Positions 37,063-44,789 of a DNA stretch of 64,000 bases are shown one piece after another. Position 1 is the stretch's first letter; every line of letters starts with the position of its first letter. The translations under genes and the position numbers were made by a program. Source of the stretch: Betaproteobacteria bacterium (lineage in GTDB: Bacteria; Pseudomonadota; Gammaproteobacteria; Burkholderiales; Casimicrobiaceae); assembly GCA_016717855.1 (NCBI GenBank), contig JADKEV010000013.1, positions 1-64,000 on the forward strand, given 5' to 3'. The notes below the pieces were generated by a model. That model made no database searches. It was not told the origin of the DNA and saw only the letters and a program-made list of their open reading frames with translations.

Positions 37063-37115
37063 ACCCTCTTCCCTGGGAAGAGGGTTGCGGAGGCCCCCTC
37101 ACGGCAACCCTTTTT
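37063..37115 (+). terminator. Two overlapping hairpins, partial terminator or attenuator
   Basis: Hairpin A: ACCCTCTTCC-ctg-GGAAGAGGGT (37063-37085). Hairpin B: AGGGTTGC (37081-37088) with GCAACCCT (37104-37111), directly followed by TTTTT. The two share 37081-37085, so only one can form fully. B plus its U run is a rho-independent terminator shape. Placed between the solute-binding gene and livF, it would lower expression of the ATPase. Confidence 0.7.
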
Positions 37116-37160
37116 GGCGCGCCGCGAGGCGACCTTCATCGACGATCACTGCCAATTCCC

Positions 37161-37994
37161 ATGAGCGCGCAAACCGCACCGGCACCCGCCGCACCCGCGT
37201 ACCTCTCGATCAACAACATCGAGGTCATCTACGACCACGTCATCCTGGTGTTGAAGGGCGTGTCGCTGACGGTGCCTGAAGGCAGGATCGTCGCGCTGCT
37301 GGGCGGCAACGGCGCGGGCAAGAGCACGACGCTCAAGTCGATCTCGACGCTGCTGCGCGGCGAGCGGGGCGAAGTCACCAAGGGGTCCATCGAATTCCGC
37401 GGCGAGCGCGTCGATCAGCTGACGCCGAACGAACTGGTCAGGAAAGGCATGTGCCAGGTCATGGAAGGCCGGCACTGCTTCGCGCACCTGACGGTCGAGG
37501 AGAACCTGCTGACCGGCGCCTTCACCCGCAAGTCCAGCCGCGCCGAACTCCGGAGCGAGCTCGAACGCGTTTATCACTACTTCCCGCGCCTGAAACAGCG
37601 GCGGGAATCGCTCGCGGGATACACGTCGGGCGGCGAGCAGCAGATGACGGCGGTCGGTCGCGCATTGATGGCGCGCCCCAAGATGATCCTGCTGGACGAG
37701 CCGTCGATGGGCCTCGCGCCGCAGATCGTCGAGGAGATCTTCGAGATCGTGCAGGACCTGAACAGCAAGGAACAGGTCACGTTCCTGCTCGCCGAACAGA
37801 ACACCAACGTCGCGCTCAAGTACTCGGACTACGGCTACATCCTCGAAAACGGCCGCGTCGTGATGGACGGCGAAGCGCGGGCACTGGCCACCAACGAGGA
37901 CGTCAAGGAGTTCTATCTCGGCATCTCGACCGGCGCGCGCAAGAGTTTCCGTGACGTGAAGTCGTACCGCCGCCGGAAACGCTGGCTCGCCTGA
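37161..37994 (+). CDS. livF: Branched-chain-type ABC transporter ATPase (LivF)
   Basis: 277 aa. Walker A GGNGAGKST, Walker B MILLDEPSMGLAPQ and the H-loop position AEQN are present. The signature is TSGGEQQ in place of LSGGEQQ. An Ala/Pro-rich 14-residue start and a basic tail (RRRKRWLA) extend the usual ~235 aa. ATG 37161 is chosen; the 40 codons before it run through the terminator hairpins. Confidence 0.92.
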   Translation: MSAQTAPAPAAPAYLSINNIEVIYDHVILVLKGVSLTVPEGRIVALLGGNGAGKSTTLKSISTLLRGERGEVTKGSIEFRGERVDQLTPNELVRKGMCQVMEGRHCFAHLTVEENLLTGAFTRKSSRAELRSELERVYHYFPRLKQRRESLAGYTSGGEQQMTAVGRALMARPKMILLDEPSMGLAPQIVEEIFEIVQDLNSKEQVTFLLAEQNTNVALKYSDYGYILENGRVVMDGEARALATNEDVKEFYLGISTGARKSFRDVKSYRRRKRWLA

Positions 37995-38007
37995 GCGCCG
38001 CAAGCCC

Positions 38008-38027
38008 GCGCCGCGCGATCGCGGCGC
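38008..38027 (+). terminator. Strong GC hairpin after livF
   Basis: GCGCCGCG-CGAT-CGCGGCGC is a perfect 8-bp stem with a 4-nt loop, 14 bp past the livF stop. No U tract follows (CTCTCCC), so it may stabilise the 3' end or be a weak terminator. Confidence 0.4.
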
Positions 38028-38067
38028 CTCTCCCGCATCCCTTCAGAGCATTCCCGGAGTCACACCG

Positions 38068-38490
38068 ATGTCAGCATTGCAGCCCTTTCACCTGGCCTTT
38101 CCCGTCGACAACCTGGAACGGGCCCGCGCTTTTTACGGAAAGCTGCTCGGCTGTCCGGAAGGCCGCAGCGCGCCCGACTGGGTGGACTTCGATTTCTTCG
38201 GGCACCAGATCGTCGCCCACCTCTCGCCGGGCGAAGCGGGGCACCGGAACACCAGCGCCGTCGACGGCGAGGATGTTCCGGTGCGCCACTTCGGCGTCGT
38301 CCTCACCATGGACCAGTGGGAGAAGCTCGCCGTCACGCTACGCGCGGCGAACACACGGTTCGTGATCGAGCCTCAGATCCGGTTTCAGGGCAAGGTCGGC
38401 GAACAGGCCACGATGTTCCTGCTCGATCCGTGCGGCAATGCGCTGGAGTTCAAGGCGTTCAAGGACATAGGGCAACTCTTCGCCAAATGA
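38068..38490 (+). CDS. VOC family protein (glyoxalase/dioxygenase fold)
   Basis: 140 aa. One vicinal-oxygen-chelate domain: FHLAFPVDNLERARAFYGKLLGCPEGR, a His near residue 71 (VRHFGVVL) and LLDPCGNALEFKAFKD with the C-terminal Glu ligand. Metal ligands are His8, His71 (or nearby) and Glu130. Members act as glyoxalases, dioxygenases or isomerases; none can be preferred. It lies between livF and the CoA-ligase gene and may belong to the same catabolic set. Confidence 0.85.
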   Translation: MSALQPFHLAFPVDNLERARAFYGKLLGCPEGRSAPDWVDFDFFGHQIVAHLSPGEAGHRNTSAVDGEDVPVRHFGVVLTMDQWEKLAVTLRAANTRFVIEPQIRFQGKVGEQATMFLLDPCGNALEFKAFKDIGQLFAK

Positions 38491-38545
38491 CGGGCGGCGC
38501 GCCGGTTGCGGCCGGACGCTCAGTTCACTTCTCACAGGCTCTCCC

Positions 38546-39806
38546 GTGTTGACTCATTTCGATACCCTGGAAACCCGCGATCCCGCTATGCGCGAACGCG
38601 AACTATTTTCCCGCCTGCCTGTGCAGGTGGCGCACGCCAAGGCCAATGCGCCGGCCTACGCCACGCTCCTTGCCGGCATCGACCCCGCGGCGGTCACCTC
38701 GCGCGCGGCACTGGCCGGGCTTCCCGTCACGCGCAAGTCCGAACTGCTGGAATTGCAGAAGGCAGGCAGGCCGTTCGGCGGATTCGCCGCGACCGGCTGG
38801 GGCGGCCACGCCAATCGCGCGCAGCGCGTGTTCGCCTCGCCGGGGCCGCTGTACGAGCCCGAGACCGCGCGGCCCGACTACTGGCGCCTGGCGCGCGCGC
38901 TGGTGGCCGCCGGCTTCCAGCCGGGCGACCTGGTGCACAACACGTTTTCGTACCACTTCACCCCGGCCGGCTCGATGCTGGAGACCGCGGCGCTGGCGCT
39001 GGGCTGCACGGTTTTTCCCGCAGGCATCGGGCAAACCGAGATGCAGGTGCAAGCGGTCGCCGAACTCCGGCCCGCTGGCTACGTCGGGACGCCATCGTTC
39101 CTGAAGATCATCCTGGACAAGGCGGACGAGACGGGCGCCGACGTGACCTCGCTCACGAAGGCGCTGGTCTCCGGCGAGGCTTTCCCGCCCAGCCTGCGCG
39201 ACGCGCTGGCCGCCCGGGGCATCGCCGGATACCAGGTCTACGCCACGGCGGACCTGGGCAACATCGCCTATGAATCCGCGGCGCGCTCGGGCCTGGTGGT
39301 CGACGAGGGCGTGATCGTCGAAATCGTCCGGCCCGGAACCGGCGATCCGGTGGCGGCCGGTGAAGTGGGGGAAGTGGTCGTCACCACGTTCAATCCGGAC
39401 TATCCGCTGCTGCGCTTCGGGACGGGCGACCTGTCCGCCATCATCGCCGAGTCCGTCGCCACGCCCTCTTCCTGCGGACGGACCAATATCCGCCTGAAGG
39501 GCTGGCTGGGGCGCGCGGACCAGACGACCAAGGTCAAGGGCATGTTCGTGCATCCGTCGCAGGTCGCCGAAATCGTCCGGCGCCACCCGGGCAGTCCTGA
39601 AAGCGCGCCTGATCGTCGACAACCCCGACGGCGCCGACCGGATGACGCTGCATTGCGAGACGCAGGCCGCGGCGCAAGACCTTCCGGCGGCCGTCGCCGG
39701 CACGATCCGGGAAGTGACCAAGCTGCGCGGCGAAGTCATGCTGTGCGAGCCGGGCTCGCTGACGAACGACGGCAAGGTCATCGACGACGTCCGCCGCTAC
39801 GACTGA
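38546..39806 (+). pseudogene. Phenylacetate-CoA-ligase-like gene, frameshifted near 39590
   Basis: About 420 aa if repaired. The ANL-type ligase has a PaaK-like N-terminal half and AEVGEVVVTTFNPDYPLLRFGTGDLS, then IRLKGWLGRADQTTKVKGMFVHPSQV. After RRHP the frame is lost. From GTC at 39594 the next frame reads VLKARLIVDNPDGADRMTLH to GSLTNDGKVIDDVRRYD and stops at 39806, the normal PaaK ending. Deleting one G of GGG (39589-39591) restores one reading frame. The unshifted frame instead runs on to 39994 as low-complexity sequence. Starts at GTG 38546. Either a sequencing error or a recent mutation. Confidence 0.85.
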
Positions 39807-39990
39807 ACCGTTACTCGCGCGCCTGCGGCAGGGCCCCGCCGCGCGCGCCCCCCGCGGCTCTGTGCGACAGCGCACAGATTTCCGTCGCCTCTGGTGTGAC
39901 AATCACTTCGAGCCAACCGCAGTGCGGCCCCGCGCGCGGCAGCATTCCGCTTGGGGCGCATTTCCCCGCCCTTTGCAAAGGAAGACTTCA

Positions 39991-41412
39991 ATGAGCAAGT
40001 TCGTCCGCACGCTTTTCTGCACCTGCTTCGCGCTCAGCGCCTCCGCGTGGGGCCAGTTGACCGACACCACGATCGCCACCAACCGGGTCACCGTTCCGGC
40101 GTCGACCGCGGCCGGCTGGACCGACATCCTGGTAACGTGCCCGTCGGGCCTGGTGGCGCTCTCCGGCGGCCTCGACTCCAACTACTTCAATTCCATCGAA
40201 GTCACCACGCTGGCGCCGACCTTCGCGGGCGCCGCTCTCACGTTTCAACCCGACGGCGTGCGCGGGCCGGCCGACGGCTGGTATGCGAGCGTGAAGAACT
40301 ACGATTCCGTGGCCCGGCCGGTCGCCTTGACCGTGGTCTGCGCGTCGCTCTCCGACGTCGTCGTGTCGGTCGGTTCCGGCGCGGTCACCGCGGGCAGCGC
40401 TTCGGCGCCCGGCACCGGCGGCGCGGTGGCGAACTGTCCGAGCGGCTATTCGAGCCTCGGCGGCGGCATCGACCTGGCGCTGCCGGCGTCGATGAAGGTG
40501 TCGGCGCTCGGGCCCTTGTTCGGTTTCCAGTACCTGATCGACCGTCCCGCCGGAATGGGCGCGGCCCCCAGTGGCTGGTCCGGCAACGCCCGCAACGAAG
40601 GTGGGGCGGGGACCATGAAAGTCGCCGCCGTATGCACGCAGCTGGGCGGCGTCTCGACCATCGTCACGGGTGCGTTCACCATCGGCGCGGGCGTGGCCGC
40701 CGGGTACAGCGCGGCGTGTCCCGCCGGCAACATCGCCCTGGGCGGCGGCATCGACACCAGCGACGTAACCAAGAACGCACTCACAGTCACCACGCCGCTG
40801 TTCGGCAGCAATCCGCAGTTCCCGGCCGATCGCGAGACGGGAAGCTACACGTCGGCCACCGGCTGGTACGGAATCTACTACAACTACGGACCGGCGACCA
40901 CGACCGGCAACGTCGCCGTCATCTGCGCGCCGCCCACTCCCGGCGTGACGCTGATCTACGAGTTCTACAACACGGGCCTCAAGCACTACTTCCGCACCTC
41001 GAGCGCCGACGAAGCCGCGGCCATCGACGGCGGCTCGGCCGGACCGCACTGGATACGCACCGGCGACAACTTCTTCGCGTACTTTCCGCAGTACGCCTCG
41101 CCCGGTTCCGACGTGTGCCGCTTCTACACGTTCGGCGCCAACTCCCACTTCTACACCGCCTTTGCCAGCGAATGCGCGAGCCTCAAGGCGCCCGGCTCGG
41201 GCTGGACCTACGAGGGGCTGTCGTTCCGGATTCCGCTGCCGGCGGGATCGGCATGCGCCGCGGGAACCAAGCCGGTCTACCGTCTGTACAACGACCGCTT
41301 CGCGTTCAACGATTCGAACCATCGCTTCACGACCGACACCGCGAACATCGCTCCGCTGCAGGCGCAGGGATGGATCTACGAAGGCGTCGCGTTCTGCGCG
41401 TTGAATCTCTGA
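39991..41412 (+). CDS. Secreted three-repeat protein with C-terminal DUF5648 domain
   Basis: 473 aa. The signal peptide ends at AWGQ (about 21). Three repeats of about 95 residues follow (about 30-118, 125-216, 223-313). Each has Cys-Pro at its first third (CPSGLVALSGGLD, CPSGYSSLGGGID, CPAGNIALGGGID) and ends in a Cys (VVCA, AVCT, VICA), so a disulfide per repeat is likely. Residues 320-470 are a DUF5648 domain with YEFYNTGLKHYFRT, SHFYTAFASEC and YRLYN repeats. Likely extracellular; binding role inferred, no enzyme motif. AAAGGAAG precedes ATG 39991. Confidence 0.85.
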   Translation: MSKFVRTLFCTCFALSASAWGQLTDTTIATNRVTVPASTAAGWTDILVTCPSGLVALSGGLDSNYFNSIEVTTLAPTFAGAALTFQPDGVRGPADGWYASVKNYDSVARPVALTVVCASLSDVVVSVGSGAVTAGSASAPGTGGAVANCPSGYSSLGGGIDLALPASMKVSALGPLFGFQYLIDRPAGMGAAPSGWSGNARNEGGAGTMKVAAVCTQLGGVSTIVTGAFTIGAGVAAGYSAACPAGNIALGGGIDTSDVTKNALTVTTPLFGSNPQFPADRETGSYTSATGWYGIYYNYGPATTTGNVAVICAPPTPGVTLIYEFYNTGLKHYFRTSSADEAAAIDGGSAGPHWIRTGDNFFAYFPQYASPGSDVCRFYTFGANSHFYTAFASECASLKAPGSGWTYEGLSFRIPLPAGSACAAGTKPVYRLYNDRFAFNDSNHRFTTDTANIAPLQAQGWIYEGVAFCALNL

Positions 41413-41430
41413 TCCAGGCGTTACAGTCCG

Positions 41431-42354
41431 CTAGTTCTTCAACGTCACCAGGCCGACGCCCGCGATCACCATCGCGGCGCCGGCCAGCTGGAAGGCGGTG
41501 ACCGGTTCGCCGAGGAACAGCGCGCCCAGCCCGATGGTCAGGACCGGGCCGATGGTCCCGATCAGCGCGACGCGGTTGGCGCCGATGCGGCGGATCGCCT
41601 CGTTCATCAGCCAGATCGGCAGCACGGTCGAAGCGACGGCCATGCCGCCGATGATCCAGTAGACCGCCGCCGGCTGGTTCAGCGACGACACGGGACGCGT
41701 CAGCAGGAATTGCAGGAACACGAACACGGTCGACACCGCCATCGCGTAGCCGGTGAAGCGCACGGCGCCCACGCGCTGGATGATCTCCCCGTTGCCGACC
41801 AGGTAGATCGCGTACACGACGGCGCTCGCGAACACCAGGCCGCCGCCGACGAGAAGGGCCGACGTGTCGCGGGCCAGTTGCAGGTCGTGCGCGAAGACCA
41901 ACACGATCCCGGCGTAGCTCAGGCCCAGCGCCAGCGGCGTCCGGCGCGTGACCGGCTTGCGCAACACCAGCGCCGAGAGCAGCACGACGATGGTCGGGTT
42001 CAGGAACAGGATCAGCCGCTCCAGCGACGCGCTGATGTATTCCAGGCCCCAGAAGTCGAGCAGGCTGGCCAGGTAATAGCCGATGAAGCCCAGCCACACG
42101 ATCACGGCCCAGTCGCGCCGCGCGAGCCGTGCGCGCGCGGCGTCGCGTTGCGCCGCCCAGATCATCAGCGCGCACAGCGGCAGCGAAAACAGCATCCGGA
42201 AAGTCAGCACCGTGACGGCATCGATCGGCGCCGCGGCGTAGGCGAGCTTGGCGAAGATCGCCTTGGCGGAGAAACCGAACGCGCCGCCCAGGGCCAGCAC
42301 CGGTCCGAGCCATGGGCGCTCGGGACGTGCGGGCGGCGGGATGGAAGGCGGCAA
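41431..42354 (-). CDS. EamA/DMT family exporter
   Basis: About 307 aa from TTG 42354; ATG 42486 would add 44 Arg/Pro-rich residues without a ribosome site. Ten hydrophobic helices form two EamA halves: GGAFGFSAKAIFAKLAYA at the start and IGANRVALIGTIGPVLTIGLGALFLGEPVTAFQLAGAAMVIAG at the end. It exports an unknown small molecule. It is divergent from chrB and converges on the three-repeat secreted protein (18 bp gap). Confidence 0.85.
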   Translation of the reverse strand: MPPSIPPPARPERPWLGPVLALGGAFGFSAKAIFAKLAYAAAPIDAVTVLTFRMLFSLPLCALMIWAAQRDAARARLARRDWAVIVWLGFIGYYLASLLDFWGLEYISASLERLILFLNPTIVVLLSALVLRKPVTRRTPLALGLSYAGIVLVFAHDLQLARDTSALLVGGGLVFASAVVYAIYLVGNGEIIQRVGAVRFTGYAMAVSTVFVFLQFLLTRPVSSLNQPAAVYWIIGGMAVASTVLPIWLMNEAIRRIGANRVALIGTIGPVLTIGLGALFLGEPVTAFQLAGAAMVIAGVGLVTLKN

Positions 42355-42420
42355 CTGCGGATCCGGGGCGGACGACCGTCCGATTGTGCCACAGCGCGCC
42401 CGGCCGCCGGCACCGCGCGT

Positions 42421-42449
42421 TTGCGGCCGCGCGGCGATTCGACTAGAAT
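42421..42449 (+). promoter_or_regulatory. Candidate promoter of the chrBA operon
   Basis: TTGCGG (42421-42426), 17-nt spacer, TAGAAT (42444-42449). The spacing is ideal, and the -10 matches the sigma-70 consensus at five of six. RNA would start near 42456, about 104 nt before chrB. The leader holds a hairpin TGGCAG-tgccg-CTGCCA (42486-42502). Confidence 0.5.
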
Positions 42450-42485
42450 TCTCCGAGCGGGGTTTTGCAGGCTCCCGCCGTCGCA

Positions 42486-42502
42486 TGGCAGTGCCGCTGC
42501 CA
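42486..42502 (+). promoter_or_regulatory. Hairpin in the chrB leader
   Basis: TGGCAG-tgccg-CTGCCA, 6-bp stem and 5-nt loop, 58 bp upstream of chrB. No U tract. Could be a protein site or mRNA structure. Confidence 0.3.
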
Positions 42503-42559
42503 CGCGATCAGACGGTGTCCCGTCCAAGTTCTGCTGGATCCATTCACCTGGAGAAAACC

Positions 42560-43399
42560 ATGGACACCGCCCACCCCGGATCGCCCCCCGCCATTGCCGC
42601 CAACGAACTCTATCGCCAGCTCGGGGGCCCGCGCTCCCACCTGATCCTCGACGTGCGCAAGGCGCCGGCCTTCGCCGCGGATGACGCGATGCTGCCGGGC
42701 GCGCAGCGCGTGGCGCCGGACGCCATCGCCGGCTGGCTCGCCCCAACTCATGCCGCGCCGGTGACCGTGTACTGCGTGCATGGCCACGAAGTCAGTCAGC
42801 AGGCCGCGGCCGTGCTCGCCGGCCGCGGCTTCCACGCGTCGTATCTGGAAGGCGGCATCGCCATGTGGCGGGAACTGGGCATGCCGTTGCTGAAGAAGTC
42901 GCCGCGCTTCGGCGTGCCGGGCGCACAGCCGACGCGCTGGGTCACGCGCGAGCGGCCGAAGATCGACCGCATCGCCTGTCCCTGGCTGGTGCGCCGCTTC
43001 GTCGACCCGCGCGCGGAGTTCCTCTACGTGCCCACCAGCGCGGTGTTCCAGGCCGCGGAGACGGCGGGCGCGACAGCCTACGACATTCCCGGCGCGCCGC
43101 TGGAGCACGACGGCGATGCGTGCAGCTTCGACGCCTTCCTCAAGGCCTTCGACCTGCATGACCCGGCGCTGGACGACCTGGCCACGATCGTGCGCGGCGC
43201 CGACACGGGGCGGCCGCAGCTCGCGCCGCAGGCGGCCGGATTGCTGGCGATTTCGCTGGGGCTGTCGCACAACTTCCCCGACGATCACGCGATGCTCGAG
43301 CACGGGATGACGGTCTACGACGCGCTGTACGCCTGGTGCCGCCACGCGCGCGACGAGCGGCACAACTGGGTTCCGGCGACGATGCTGGCGTCGGCATGA
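42560..43399 (+). CDS. chrB: ChrB-type chromate resistance protein with rhodanese domain
   Basis: 279 aa. Residues 1-110 are a rhodanese-like domain (LILDVRKAPAF, then VYCVHGHEVSQQAA with Cys74 at the active-site position). The rest is a ChrB C-terminal domain (RWVTRERPKIDRIACPWLVRRFVDP, then YDIPGAPLEHDGDACSFDAFLKAFDL). ChrB proteins sense chromate and regulate or assist ChrA. This form lacks the classical ChrB N-terminus; the rhodanese may bring sulfur redox sensing. ATG 42560 follows GGAG. Stop overlaps chrA by 4 bp. Confidence 0.9.
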   Translation: MDTAHPGSPPAIAANELYRQLGGPRSHLILDVRKAPAFAADDAMLPGAQRVAPDAIAGWLAPTHAAPVTVYCVHGHEVSQQAAAVLAGRGFHASYLEGGIAMWRELGMPLLKKSPRFGVPGAQPTRWVTRERPKIDRIACPWLVRRFVDPRAEFLYVPTSAVFQAAETAGATAYDIPGAPLEHDGDACSFDAFLKAFDLHDPALDDLATIVRGADTGRPQLAPQAAGLLAISLGLSHNFPDDHAMLEHGMTVYDALYAWCRHARDERHNWVPATMLASA

Positions 43400-44754
43400 A
43401 CGCGTCGCCGGCGGCGAGCGCGGCCGGTGCCGCAGCGCCGCCGCCCGCCGTGACCTTCGGCGAGGCGTTCTGGTTCTGGCTGAAGCTCGGCTTCATCAGC
43501 TTCGGCGGCCCCGCGGGTCAGATATCGATCATGCACCAGGAGCTGGTCGAGAAGCGGCGCTGGATTTCGGAGAATCGCTTCCTGCACGCGCTCAACTATT
43601 GCATGGTGCTGCCCGGGCCGGAAGCGCAGCAGCTCGCGACCTACATCGGCTGGCTGATGCACCGGACCTGGGGCGGCCTCGTCGCCGGCGGCCTGTTCGT
43701 CCTGCCGTCGCTATTCATCCTGGTCGGGCTGTCGTGGGGATACATGGCCTACGGGTCGCATCCGTCGGCGGCGGGCGTGCTCTACGGCATCAAGCCCGCG
43801 GTCACCGCGATCGTGCTGTTCGCGGCGTGGCGCATCGCCGGGCGGGCCTTGAAGAACTGGCTGCTCTGGAGCATTGCCGCGGCGGCCTTTATCGCGATCT
43901 TTGTCTTCGACGTGCCGTTCCCCCTCATCGTGCTGGGCGCCGGGCTGATCGGCTGGATCGGCGGGCATGTGCACCCCGCCTATTTCACCGCGGGCAGCGG
44001 GCACCAGGCCGGCGCCGTGGCCGCGGGACCGGCGCTCATCGACGATGGCATGCCCACGCCGCGGCATGCGCTGTTCAGCTGGACGCGGCTGGCGGCGGTG
44101 ATCGTGATCTTCGCCGCGATCTGGCTGGCGGCGATGGGCACGCTGGCGGCAGTTTACGGACGCGACGGGACGCTGACGCAGATGGGCTGGTTCTTCACCA
44201 AGGCCGCCCTGCTCACGTTCGGCGGCGCCTACGCGGTGCTGCCGTACGTCTACCAGGGCGGCGTCGAACACTATCAGTGGCTGACCGCCGCGCAGATGAT
44301 CGATGGCCTGGCGCTGGGCGAGACCACGCCCGGACCGCTGATCATGGTGGTCGCGTTCGTCGGCTTCGTCGGCGGGTGGGTCAAGGGAATCTTCCCCGAT
44401 TCGCTGTTCTGGTCCGGAGCGGTTGCGGCCACCGTGGTGACGTTCTTCACTTTCCTGCCGTCGTTCTTCTTCATCTTCGCGGGCGGGCCGCTGATCGAAA
44501 CCACGCACGACGATCTCAAGTTCACGTCCCCGCTGACCGCGATCACGGGCGCCGTGGTCGGTGTCATCGTCAACCTCGCGGTGTTCTTCGGGTATCACGT
44601 CCTGTGGCCCGCCGGCTTCAGCGGCAAGTTCGAATTCCAGGCGGCAGCGATCGGCGTCGCGGCCGCGATCGCGCTGTTCCGCTTCAAGCAGGGAATCATC
44701 CCGGTCATTCTCGCCTCGGGGCTGGCGGGGCTGCTGTTTTCGTTCCTGCGGTGA
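43396..44754 (+). CDS. chrA: Chromate efflux transporter (ChrA)
   Basis: 452 aa long-chain CHR-family transporter with two homologous halves. First half: FWFWLKLGFISFGGPAGQIS, EKRRWISENRF, VLPGPEAQQLATYIGW. Second half: TKAALLTFGGAYAVLPYV, GLALGETTPGPLIMVVAFVGF. About ten to twelve helices. It expels chromate using the proton gradient. ATG 43396 overlaps the chrB TGA. An Ala-rich 18-residue start precedes the first motif. Confidence 0.94.
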   Translation: MNASPAASAAGAAAPPPAVTFGEAFWFWLKLGFISFGGPAGQISIMHQELVEKRRWISENRFLHALNYCMVLPGPEAQQLATYIGWLMHRTWGGLVAGGLFVLPSLFILVGLSWGYMAYGSHPSAAGVLYGIKPAVTAIVLFAAWRIAGRALKNWLLWSIAAAAFIAIFVFDVPFPLIVLGAGLIGWIGGHVHPAYFTAGSGHQAGAVAAGPALIDDGMPTPRHALFSWTRLAAVIVIFAAIWLAAMGTLAAVYGRDGTLTQMGWFFTKAALLTFGGAYAVLPYVYQGGVEHYQWLTAAQMIDGLALGETTPGPLIMVVAFVGFVGGWVKGIFPDSLFWSGAVAATVVTFFTFLPSFFFIFAGGPLIETTHDDLKFTSPLTAITGAVVGVIVNLAVFFGYHVLWPAGFSGKFEFQAAAIGVAAAIALFRFKQGIIPVILASGLAGLLFSFLR

Positions 44755-44777
44755 CCTGGGCCGCCGGGTGATTGGGC

Positions 44778-44783
44778 GATAAT
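44778..44783 (+). promoter_or_regulatory. Candidate -10 hexamer for a leaderless ubiD mRNA
   Basis: GATAAT ends 6 nt before the ubiD ATG (44790), so transcription would begin at the start codon. No Shine-Dalgarno sequence is present. A -35 is weak at best (GACCTG at 44753-44758, 19-nt spacing). Confidence 0.35.
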
Positions 44784-44789
44784 GCGGCG

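Noticed and set aside
42355..42486. Longer N-terminus of the second EamA exporter from ATG 42486
   Set aside because: Arg/Pro-rich 44 residues before the first helix, no ribosome site, and they cover the chrB promoter.
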